Assembly: GCF_000417875.1 (NCBI RefSeq) | Contig: NW_006920872.1 | Coordinates: 230,197-294,196, forward strand | Length of the DNA: 64,000 bases | From: Pseudozyma flocculosa PF-1 | Lineage: Eukaryota; Basidiomycota; Ustilaginomycetes; Ustilaginales; Ustilaginaceae | Direction: 5' to 3' | Part shown: positions 34,617-44,500 of the stretch, one piece after another | Position numbering within the stretch: the stretch's first letter is position 1 | Layout: each line of letters opens with the position of its first letter | Translations under genes and position numbers: made by a program | The notes under the pieces: generated by a model | The model's input: the letters and a program-made list of their open reading frames with translations, nothing else | Databases searched by the model: none | What the model was told of the DNA's origin: nothing

Positions 34617-36788
34617 TCAAGGAGCGAACGGAGACGCTGGATAGTTGCGAGCGCGCCGGAAGAGGGTGGATTGCTTGGCAGCGTAGGCCGGCTGCCTGGC
34701 CGACTTGCGCGAAGGCAAGCTGCCGAAGCGGTTATCGCGCGCAAAGGCCTGTACGCCAGCCGCAAAATGGGGTGCGGCTTCTTCCCACGCGCCGCGCGTG
34801 CACTTTGCATCCTCGTACTGGGTCTGCGTGCCGAATTGCAGAGCAGCGTCCAGGCTCGAAGCGTCCAGCAGGGCCTCGGGCACATCTGAGTCCGCAGAAA
34901 GCCCTTCGGCGTTGGCGCCAATGACGAGAGACTGGAGGTCGAGCTCCGAATCGGCATTGGGCCTCTTGCGTAGGTTCTGGAACGCGCTGCGACCGTGGAC
35001 CGCCTGGGCCGCGAACTCGGGCGTCGGTGGCAGGCCGGTGTACGACGCTGAGCTGCGACGGCTCTCGCCGCTCCCGCTGCGGCTGGAGCAGTCATCCGAA
35101 GCAAGCTCATGGTCGGCCGCCGACTCGGGCGAGCAATAGCTGAGCTCAGGCGTGGGCGCCTCCTGGATAGGCTTGACGGGGTACGACGTGGTAGGGTGAT
35201 CGACGCGCTGGCCCTGAAGCTTTGCTGTGGCGTTCGTCGCAGGCTCGCCCGTAGAGTAGACCCAGTTGGCGACGGGAGCGCAGGTGTAAGGCGCCGCCTG
35301 AGGTACGCCTTGGACGGGAGGGCGAAGTTGGACCTGGACAGGTGCGACGCCGTCCTGCAGCCTGCCGTCGTCCTCGTGCCATTCGGCATCGCTTTCGCTG
35401 TCGGTCGAGTCCGGGTCGTCGGAGCAACTGTCTTCGCCGCTGTCGCAAGCGGCCATCTGCTCGGGCAGGTGGCGCTGGGGGCAGCCAGTGTCCTGAATGG
35501 GGATGAGGGCGGTGTGGGATCCGTGGCGAGCATGCATGTCGAAGAGACGCTGGGTCTGCGCGAGCACAGCTGCCTCCTGAGCGGCCCGTGCAGCCTCGCG
35601 CAGAGCCTCCTGCTGCTTGAGGTGGAGCTGGTACTGAGCAGCGGCGGCGGCGGCGGCGGCGGCGGCCTTCTCTGCTTGCTTGGCCGCCTGGACCTGCTGT
35701 GCGGCCACGCGGACCTTTTCCTGCCGCGCCTTGATCTCCTCGGCGGTGGCGGTGAGGCGGTCGACATTGCGGATCATCCGGCGGAGGTCGCTGATGGAGC
35801 ACCGCGACTCGGAGCGGAAGGTGAAGATGCGCTTCAGGATCGAGTTGACGCCCTCCGAGATCGGGAGGATCTCCTTGAGGAAGTCGGGGTTGCGGAGGTA
35901 CTCGCGGAAGGTGTCGTCAGCCGGGCAAGCCTGCTTCCAGGGGTTTCGGCCGCAAACGAGGTTGACGAGGATGACGCCGAGCGACCACACGTCGTTGGCG
36001 GCGGTGTTGTAGCTGGCGAGCCGGTGGGTGATGCCGCCCTGACACTCCGGACCCATGTAGAAGGTGCTGCCGCAGCCGAAGTCGGAGCTGATCTTCTCGC
36101 CGGTGGCGAGGCCGAAGTCGGCTAGCACGACCTTGGCGCCGCCCTGCAGGCAGAGGATGTTTTCGGGTTTCAAGTCGCGGTGGTAGATGCCCATGCTGTG
36201 GCAGTACTCGACAGCGTCGAGGATCTGGTCAAAGACGTCGCGGATCAGGGCGTCCATCTCGCGTCGTGCTGGGGTGAAGGCCAGGTCGATCGTCTCGCCG
36301 GTCTCGGGGCACCGTGGAAGGGAGTGGGCTGGTGGTGCCGGCACGGCGTAGCGCTGAGCTTCGGTGATCATGCTGAACAGGTCGCCGTCGGGGCAGTAGT
36401 CGAGGACGACATAGACGCAGGGGTCCTCGGGGTTGTCGATGACGCGGTGGAGGGAGACGACGTTGGGGTGAGCCGAGGCCATGGTGTGAAGCATGATCTC
36501 GCGCCTCTGAAAGTTGCGCTGGCGGCTGTCGAGACCGACTTTGTTGAGGCACTTGACGGCGTAGTAGCCGCTGGCGGGGCCGTAAGTGGACGCGAGTAGC
36601 GAGGCGGATGCCTGCTGGGATGATGTCGAGGCAAAGGGCTGCTGGTGGAGCGGATGGGTGACGTCGCGTGCAAGGTAGACGACGCCGTAAGCGCCAAGAC
36701 CTAGCACGGCGCAGAGCTCCAGCCGCCCATCGGCGATGCGATGGCCGATGAGGTTGCGGTGCTGGTGCGCGCTGCTGGCCGCTGACAT
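34617..36788 (-). CDS. Ran1/Pat1-type serine/threonine protein kinase
   Basis: This single-exon gene encodes 723 residues, starting at an ATG directly before SAASSAHQH. The kinase domain covers about residues 20-340. It has a Gly-rich loop (GLGAYGVV, about 30-37), a VAIK-type Lys in YYAVKC (79), the catalytic loop HRDLKPEN (203-210), DFG (224-226), and a CGSTFYMGPEC activation segment in place of the usual APE. A DVWSLGVILVNLVCGRNPW helix follows. This set, with the CGS..YM.PE signature, is typical of the fungal Ran1/Pat1, Ksp1, Sks1 and Vhs1 group, which in fission yeast blocks meiosis and in budding yeast serves nutrient signalling. A 70-residue Lys/Gln/Ala-rich helix with a poly-Ala run follows the kinase domain. 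The rest is acidic and Ser/Pro-rich, probably disordered. It is the only convincing gene in 25 kb. Its upstream DNA is strongly pyrimidine-rich on its own sense strand. Confidence 0.9.
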   Translation of the reverse strand: MSAASSAHQHRNLIGHRIADGRLELCAVLGLGAYGVVYLARDVTHPLHQQPFASTSSQQASASLLASTYGPASGYYAVKCLNKVGLDSRQRNFQRREIMLHTMASAHPNVVSLHRVIDNPEDPCVYVVLDYCPDGDLFSMITEAQRYAVPAPPAHSLPRCPETGETIDLAFTPARREMDALIRDVFDQILDAVEYCHSMGIYHRDLKPENILCLQGGAKVVLADFGLATGEKISSDFGCGSTFYMGPECQGGITHRLASYNTAANDVWSLGVILVNLVCGRNPWKQACPADDTFREYLRNPDFLKEILPISEGVNSILKRIFTFRSESRCSISDLRRMIRNVDRLTATAEEIKARQEKVRVAAQQVQAAKQAEKAAAAAAAAAAQYQLHLKQQEALREAARAAQEAAVLAQTQRLFDMHARHGSHTALIPIQDTGCPQRHLPEQMAACDSGEDSCSDDPDSTDSESDAEWHEDDGRLQDGVAPVQVQLRPPVQGVPQAAPYTCAPVANWVYSTGEPATNATAKLQGQRVDHPTTSYPVKPIQEAPTPELSYCSPESAADHELASDDCSSRSGSGESRRSSASYTGLPPTPEFAAQAVHGRSAFQNLRKRPNADSELDLQSLVIGANAEGLSADSDVPEALLDASSLDAALQFGTQTQYEDAKCTRGAWEEAAPHFAAGVQAFARDNRFGSLPSRKSARQPAYAAKQSTLFRRARNYPASPFAP

Positions 36789-37850
36789 GGCGAAAGAGGA
36801 TCGACACGGGTTGGGTGTCGCGACCCCAACGGCGTGTGGTGTGGTGGGTGGGTGTGCGTGTGCGTGTGTCGGCGCGCCTCCGGGAGAATGAGAGACGGTA
36901 GGCAGCGAGGCCCTCTTCTAGTGGCAAAGAGGCTGGTGCCCGAAGATGCGCAGAGCAGAGCAGAGCAAGGCAGGCCGCAAGACCAGCTAGTTGGACGCTG
37001 GAGGTGGGCCGAGGGACGATGGCAAATCGAGATGTGCCGAAGGATCGAGGGCCGCTGTGGTGGCGGATGGGCGGATGGCGGTGGTTATTGGAGTCTGGAG
37101 GGCCGCTACGATGTCAAAGTCGATGGACAAGAGAGGCACAGAGAGTGAGAGTCGTCGTCGTCGATGTTGGTGCCGGGAAGGAAGGAAGCAGAGCAGGCGG
37201 GGAGGGAAGAGCCGTGGAAGGATGGAAGAAAGAGTCGCGGTTACCAGAGGGGGTACCTGCGGGTTGCCGGTCGAGGGGGTGGCTCCTTTTGACCAAAGTC
37301 GAGAAAGGCGGCGGAGGCTGACGAGCGGAGAGAGGGAGGGGCGAGGGGAGGGCCGTGGAAGGAAGCAAGCAAGCCACGTCGAGGCCGAGATCTGATGTGG
37401 TGCCGATCCGGGTAGAGTCGACGCTGATGCAGGGTTGTGACTATACGAGCTTGGCTGAGTAGGATGCTGGGTTGGGTTGGGATTCCGGAGGTCGAGGCTG
37501 GGGGAGGCAAGGGGGTTGGAAGGTTCAGGACGGGTTGGCTGGCACGACGGACCGGGTTGTCAGAGGGCTAAGGGGGGGACAGATGGTGGAACGAGGTGAT
37601 GATGGAAGATGATGATGCTCGCTCGATGGCGACGGAAAGGCTGAGAAACGAGCGAGCTCAGTGCCAGGCTGGGCTGGACAAGGGAAGGAGGGCAAGAGGG
37701 AGGGCGACAGCGACGGCGATGAGGGCAGGCAGGCAGGCGTCAGGAGGACGAGGGACGACGAGGGGAGGAGGAGCGGCATCCAGGCGGATGGGGGGCGGAG
37801 GGGGGTCAAGTAGGGTACCTACGGTCTGGGTGACGGCGGGGGTGGCAGAG
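36789..37850 (-). promoter_or_regulatory. Pyrimidine-rich leader/promoter of the kinase gene
   Basis: About 1 kb upstream of the kinase ATG is purine-rich on the plus strand, with GGAAGGAAGG- and GAGGGAGG-like words, so it is CT-rich on the kinase sense strand. Long CT tracts are common in fungal core promoters and leaders. The extent is unusually long compared with its neighbours in this window. No coding sequence is apparent. Confidence 0.5.
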
Positions 37851-38250
37851 TGCCCTGCCTGGGCTGCCATGCCTCGCTGTGCTCAGCGAGGGAATTGGGT
37901 TGGGCAGGGTCGGGCTGGTGGTAGTGGTGGTGGAATCCAGCGGTACGTCAACCAAGGAATTTGGCCCCCCCAGGCTGGGTGAAAGGCTGAGGGCGGCCAG
38001 GGCAGGCCCGCCCGGCCAGGGTCCTAGACGATCGTCGTGATGGCAGTGGAGCGGGCCATGGCCGCCTGCCCCTCGATCCAGGAGGATCGGAGGCCAGCCG
38101 CTCAGAGGCAGCGCAGGAAAGAAAGGGACGGGGCGAGGGTCAGGCCAGGCCAGGCCAGGCGCACACGGAGAGGCTGCAAGATGAGAGAGGCCGACGAGGG
38201 AATTAAGCAGCGCCGGCAGCTGGCTGAGAGGCGGCGCGGGCTCGAGCTGG

Positions 38251-38344
38251 ATTTTTTTTTAAGAAGGACGAAATTGAAAACAGAGGCAGCGGCTGCGTGC
38301 CTACCGTCCCGGTCTCGCGATTCCCATTTTTTTTTAAGAAAGAC
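38251..38344. repeat. AT-rich direct repeat pair with T9 tracts
   Basis: The 19-bp word ATTTTTTTTTAAGAAGGAC at 38251-38269 recurs at 38326-38344 with a single G-to-A change. An AATTAAAAAAATT stretch follows the second copy. Such AT-rich tracts stand out in this GC-rich DNA. T9 runs could be RNA polymerase III stops, but no known small RNA gene was recognised just upstream. Confidence 0.7.
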
Positions 38345-38565
38345 AATTAAAAAAATTGGAGCCCAACGGCGGATGGCTCCATGGGTCCGGTGGGAACCAA
38401 GCTCGGGCTTTCCGTGCTGCCGCTGCCCTGACCGACTGCACCTCCCCTCTGCAAATCGACGCATGAATGCCTGCCTGGCCACCTTCCCCCATCCGGAAAA
38501 CCCGACAGACCTGGGGGTGTCAGTCGAGTCCCAGCAAAAAGCAAGCAGCAGCAACCGCAAAGCAC

Positions 38566-38585
38566 AAGCAAGCAAGCAAGCAAGC
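38566..38585 (+). repeat. AAGC tetranucleotide repeat, five copies
   Basis: Five uninterrupted AAGC units were read directly. Shorter runs of the same unit occur near 10583 and, as GCTT, near 39690. Confidence 0.85.
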
Positions 38586-40320
38586 AGCCTCCGACCGTCC
38601 GAAATCCCGCCGCGCCATGAGGCGGGGCAGGAGGCAGGCGGGTGGGTGGACACGGATGAGCTAACTTCGGGGCCTAGGCAGGAGCCCGGCCTAGTAGAGG
38701 GTCAAGCTTGCGCTTTCCTCGAGCTTCCACCACGCCGTCCGACGTCCGGGGCACCCGCCTGCCTCCGTTCTATGCGCTCGGCGACGGCGAAGGCGACGGC
38801 AACCATCGCGCAGCCCATCGCAGGAGCGGTACTACCTGCCACGACTGACCTCTGCTCAGCCACCACGCTAGATGGGGCGTGTGCGTTGCTTTTGATGGGC
38901 TGCTACCGGCCTGCACGTAGCGCCCCAGCCTCCCCGCTTTGCCTGCTTCTTCTGCCCGTCACACGTATCGTCGTGCCTTCCTTACGGCTCTTGCTTGATG
39001 CCCAGCCCCGACGAGGCGTCACTCATCCTGCGGCAATGCCATCGGGGTGGTTGCCATCGGAGCAACCGACGTAGTTAACGCTGCAAGACATGGCCCCGCG
39101 CCGGAATCGGCATCGAGAGGGAGGAGGGGACGGGGTGGAACGGGCAGGGCTGTGTGACAAGGGGGCAGGTCGTCGCGATCGGGGAACTATCTTGGCCTGG
39201 CCTGGCCTGGTAGGATCACAATGCTGCTGCTGCTGCTACCGGTACACTGCTGATGGTGATGGACGATGATGATGGTGATGGTGACAGCAAGCGGCAGGCG
39301 CTGGCTGACGGTGCTGCGAGGCTTGACTTGGCCGTCATCGTCGTCGTCGTCGTCGGGACGGAGCGCGCGGCCGCATCCGATGTTGGGGCGGCTGTGCAGT
39401 CGGTCCGATGGCTCGGGGGCGCTTCCGGCTTGGCAGCAGCTTGCTGCATGCTCTGACGGAGACTCACATCGACACACGCACACAAAGGGCCAGGCGGGCG
39501 AGACCGGTGGCAAAAGGCAGGGCACGGCGAGCCAGGTGGTCAGCTCACCTCTGGTACAGTATTCGTGCAGACAGCGAGCCGACTGATCACAGCGGGGGAA
39601 GCGTCCGACCCCGCTGGTGGTTGTCGTCGTCGTCGTCGCCGCCGCCGTCGTCGGCGCTACCGCTTGCTTGCTGGCCACGCCTTAGCGCTTGCTGCTTGCT
39701 TGCTTGCCCGCTGCTCAGCTTTGTCGGAGGGTGAAACCGGATCGGCCGGTGCTTGCCGTGCGTGCGTGTATGCTGTGAGCCCGGCCTTCGACGTGGGCTC
39801 TGGAGGGGCACACCAAAATCGGTGCTGCGTCCGCCTGCATCGGCCTGCCTGGCCGCCTTGCTTGCCTGCCTGTGGCTGGCTGCGTGGCTCGCGGATATCT
39901 GCCGGGCAGATCGAAGCCGCAGCAGCAGACCCCGTCTCGACGCACGCGAAACGTCTGCGCAGGGTGACGGTCATGGCGCACTCGCGTTGCTCTCCGATCT
40001 CGGTCGCCTCCGGCCAAAGCAGCTCGCTCACCGCAGTGCGTGCGGGACAGAGAAGCAGAGCTGGCTCCTGTATGTACGAGGCAGGAGGAGTCGGTGTGCA
40101 GCGTCTCACCACCCATACAATCGTCTCACGCTTCGCAGCCTGAGGCTGCCACACCGTCTGCCTGCCCATCGGACGTCGGCCAGAGACACCGGCTCGAGGC
40201 CAGCCTTCTGCGCAGCGAAAGCTTAAAAATCAGAATGCGGCCAAAAAGTGGGGCGAGGCGGCCGCCAAGGTGCAACAAAGGGGGGGCCCGTCTGGAACCG
40301 GCACGCATATGCCAAACCCC

Positions 40321-40365
40321 TTCGACGCTTTCGACGCTTTCGACGCTTTCGACGCTTTCGACGCT
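40321..40365 (+). repeat. 9-bp tandem repeat, five copies of TTCGACGCT
   Basis: Five exact copies of TTCGACGCT occur in tandem. In one forward frame an ATG at 40309 precedes NPF and then five Asp-Ala-Phe units in a predicted 63-residue frame. In reverse it reads Glu-Ser-Val repeats. The coding status is doubtful; the array itself is certain. Confidence 0.85.
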
Positions 40366-40711
40366 TTCGGGGATGGCGCGGAAAGTCGGCAGCCTCCGAC
40401 TACGTACTCTCAGCCTCTTGCTCGCCGCGCCGTCGATGGTTCCTCGGCCAAGTGCAGAGGAGAGCGCATCGCCGAGCGAGCGTCTGTTTCCGATCCGTGA
40501 TGCGGTCTCGTGAGCACCGTTAGGTCGTCGGCTAAGAGCGCAGCACGGTAGACCATGTTGACTACTCTCGCACCATCTACCGGTAGCCGCCTCGGCTTTG
40601 TTTGTAGGATGGCACGGCTTCCGTGGCAATCGCCGGCCGGACCATGCTGTCAATCACTCGACGTCAGCGCTGACCCGGGTTGCAGGCGCTGGTGACCGCA
40701 AGCATGCTACT

Positions 40712-40725
40712 ACAGTACTTACTGT
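40712..40725. repeat. Palindrome ACAGTA-CT-TACTGT
   Basis: Read directly, six bases are mirrored by their complement around a 2-base centre. The first 11 bases, ACAGTACTTAC, also occur inverted at 31257-31267. Confidence 0.8.
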
Positions 40726-41514
40726 GCTCGCTGCTTCCGGTCGACGCCCATCCGTCATTGTGGTCGTAGGATTACGAGAGATCGCCACATACGAGAAGCC
40801 GGGCAGAGTGGTAAATGGCGGTACACGAGCTGCAGGGCATCGAGGATCGAAAGGAGCCGGAAAGGCGGCAGCCCTGCCGCCAACTCGCGCTCCTCATTCT
40901 CTCAGCTGCACCCTGGTCTCGACCATGGGAAGCGAGGCGTCTCGAGGCCGAAGAACCGTGACTTCTGCGGCGACGAGGAGCGGCGAGCATCGCTGGCGAT
41001 CTCGAGCGATGGTCGAGCACACGGTGCGGGCGGCGCCCCGTAGAATCCTCTCAAAAAAGAGGCTTGAGGCTTGGAGCTTATCGAACGACCCCTTGCCTCG
41101 GAGGCGCGCCCCCAACGCCATTTGCCCGCCTGGCCCCGACGGCCGATGCTCGTCCACCAACCCAACGGCCCAGACATCTTCAACGAGACTCGCATCGGGC
41201 GACTCGGCCTGGCCTCGCCAACATCGCGCCGGGGTATACTACCTGTATCCAGCGCGCTATTAATTTGTCACGGTGGCACCACAGTCACGCCTCCGGCTCC
41301 GCCTCTCGCCGAGTTGGACGCCACACCGACCCACCCGATACCGATGGCGGCCTGACGTGAGCATGCTCGGACTGGTCCGCACCACCGGTGAGGAAGTGCA
41401 CGCAGCGGCCGTACAGAACGTACGTATGTACAAACAATCCCGCCTGGACGGCCTGCCTACAGGGTAACTCCCGTCCTTTGACGTTCATACGCCGCACCAA
41501 TCGCCGCCAGGGCT

Positions 41515-41575
41515 GTATGTAGGTATGTACACGCCCGTGCAGTACCTGCACAGTACAGTATGGGTACAGTGTGGA
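41515..41575. repeat. Cluster of GTAC-containing words with a hairpin
   Basis: Within about 60 bp there are TGTATGTAGG, TATGTACAC, the perfect hairpin GTGCAG-TAC-CTGCAC (41537-41551), overlapping ACAGTAC and ACAGTAT words (41550-41561), and GTACAGTG. Confidence 0.65.
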
Positions 41576-44500
41576 AGAATAGATATCAACAAAAGGCCCC
41601 GTCGATCGCCGAGGGAGACAAAGAAGACTACTACTGACGGACCTTTGTGGTTCCTCGTTTTCTCGTGCAGAATGCGGCAAAGGCGCCCGCCTCAGGCGAA
41701 TACCTAGACTGGACCTGTCTGCTGGCGATCTGGCCGAGTGATGGCGCCATGTAAACGCAGCCACTCCATCGGGCTTGCGACCCTACGTACGGCATCTGGC
41801 CACCTCGCGATCTTCTCGGCGACGCTACCGTAGAACGCCGAGTCCATTCATGGCAGGTCAAGCCAGTTGAGTGGAGCTAGGTACGGGCGCAAAGATCGGG
41901 TGCGGTCCGCCAGCCTCCTTCCTGCACTCGACAAACGGCGTCGGTGCTCATTTCAGCATGCGATGCTGAAGAAGGCTCCGCGCCAAGTCCTTGCAAGCTT
42001 AGCTTCCTTCCCATCGAAGCGAGCACGTAAACGCCACTCTTCGCGCCGAGGCCTCGGGGACGACGACGGGCTCCACGGGTCGCGCTTGCGAGGCTAACGG
42101 GACGGAAATTGGCAGTCCGGCCGGCCGTGTCATGATCTCCACTGAACCGCTGAGCTTCGGCGAAGATGCCCATGCCACCAGGACCGGGGCCGGCCTGCCG
42201 GCAGAGGCTAGGGATATCGGGCTTAGTCACGGCTGCCACTAGGTGCACGACAACGCGATGCTCCAGTCGTTCTTATTGTCCTCGTCCAGGGCGGGAAACC
42301 CTGCAGGCCCGGCAGCAGGATGGCCGACCAGCCGTCGAAGCGCTCTACAGGTCGGGCAGCTGCAGACTTGTCACCCCGATCCGCAACCGACTCCATAGCC
42401 CGCCACGCGGATAGAGATTGCCACGCCAGGGCAGTTGCAACGAGTAGCGTCGCAAGCCTTTGACGTCGTCCGGGCTGAACGCCGCGTCCGGGCTCGCTTC
42501 AGCTACTTCGATGGATGTACGGTTGCGGTACCTTTGTGCTTTCTCCTTTGTACCCTTGTGTTGCGATGCTGTCTTGGAAGGGTTTGTTTGCGCACACTCG
42601 TCCCCGGTCGACCCAGCCCCTTGCAGCCGCCACTGTGGCTCCACTGTAAGTACTTTGCACGACGGAAGCGAGGATGGAAGAGGAGGCGGCGCCGAGCACA
42701 CTAGCTCTGGCGTGTTGTTCGTGAGCATCGCCGGACCTTTTCTCCTCTCCCTCTCTCTTCGCCTTTGACGGCAGCGAGCCGCAGTCATCGGAACGTCGCT
42801 GGTGTCGTCGACGTGCCGCTACACTCTGTACGTATGGACTGGACCCATCCAGGACCCTCCAGGGCGTTCCGCATGATGGCATCAGGATTGAGTGATTGCA
42901 GGGCCCGCGATCGTCCTTGCAAGGACCCCGTAGAGAGCGTTGCGACGTACCGCGGCGTGGCTGAATTGCTCTACCTCCCGCTGTCCGCCCATTTGCGACT
43001 CCGACCAGGGCCCTGGATTCTGCAAACCTACCTGCCGTCGGCCGCCGCGCCTCTTCTTTTCCATCCCGGAGGGGCGCCGCTGCTTGCGGCCACACTTGAC
43101 GGCCGGTTGCGTCGTCGCTGGTCGTCGAGCGCCCGACGGCGGGCGTGCGGGCGTGGCGGGGCTTGAAAGGTGGGAAAGCGGCACGTCTGCGATCTGATTG
43201 AAGCAGGCGCCCCTTTGCCATACGACGGTACCGGTGCTGCTGCTTGCGCTGCGCCAAGTTCATCGGCGACTCGAAACAAAAGCAGCTCCGATGGAGGGGG
43301 AAACAAAAACAGGGCGAGCATGGTGGTGGTTCGGCCTGCGATGGCCTCGGCGCCAAGTCCCACGCAGCGGTACGGGCGCGGGCACCCTTCCGCTGCAGAA
43401 CAGGGCAGCAACCCGAGCTCCGAGGCCACCGAAAGCGAGCATCGCTTCAGAGGGTCCGCATCCGCACACTGGTTGTGCACCGGCTGCGTAGGCAGCGGCG
43501 CAAGGCCGGATAGGGTACCTACCCAAACCTGCCCCAACCAAACCCTGCCGAGTTACAGCACGTACCGGCGCGGCAAAAGTGTATGTAGAGGCCTGGCCCT
43601 TTCCTGGCTCGAGCCCTACGACTCTGACTGTGCCGCTCCCACGGCTCTTGCCCTCGGAACGGCAGGTGGTTTCTCCGTCCCTCGAGCGTGCCGACCCGTT
43701 GCTGCCGCGTTCGAGGGCGAGGGTACTGTAGTTGTCCGCTCGTCTGTCTGCATGTAACGGCGCTCGGCGCCCGAACTCTCGTTGTGCTGCGCGGCAAAAG
43801 AGCGGCAGGCCGTTGCCTCAGGCACCAGTCAGTCGAGCGGTGTGTGTCTCGCCTGGTCAGCCAGGTCGTCCCTCGCCCGTCTCTGCCGACCTTCTTTCTG
43901 TTTGTGCGCCACGTCGAGCTCCGGGGTCATCAAAGTTGTGCGCATTGCGGTAGAAGTTCTCAGGGCAAGCCTGTTTTGCCGCAACGCTCGGTACACGCGG
44001 TACATACAGCAGAAGGTCGTGGCAACCTGGCCTGGCAGGGGACATCGGGAGGCTGCCGCCTGATCCGTACTCAGGCGAGGATTGCGCTGTCACCCCTCGC
44101 CTGCCAGAACTGGTCGACGCGTAGAGTACCCGTACGCCGGCGCATGGCCTGGCCTGGCATGACCTGGCCTGGCAATCGGGCCTGCTGCCGGTATCGCTCC
44201 GTGGCTGCGCTACTGCGACCGGACGGCGCCCTGCGATGACGGCAGCCCGGTCGGTAAGCTCCTTGCAGCGGCTAGCGTCCGACTGCTTCCCACGAGAGAG
44301 CATGGCCCTGGCCCGGCCCCGGTCCAGCGCCGCGTGACTGGGCCCCCGTCTTTGTGACCCGTGGCAATCGTCGCACGGGACAACGTCGGGCAGCAACCTC
44401 GCCATCGGGCCCCGCGTCGCGCCGTGCGACGCTTCCCACAAACAAAGACACCCACGATGGCGCGCAAACAACAACGACAACGACAAGCAAGCGCACCTTT

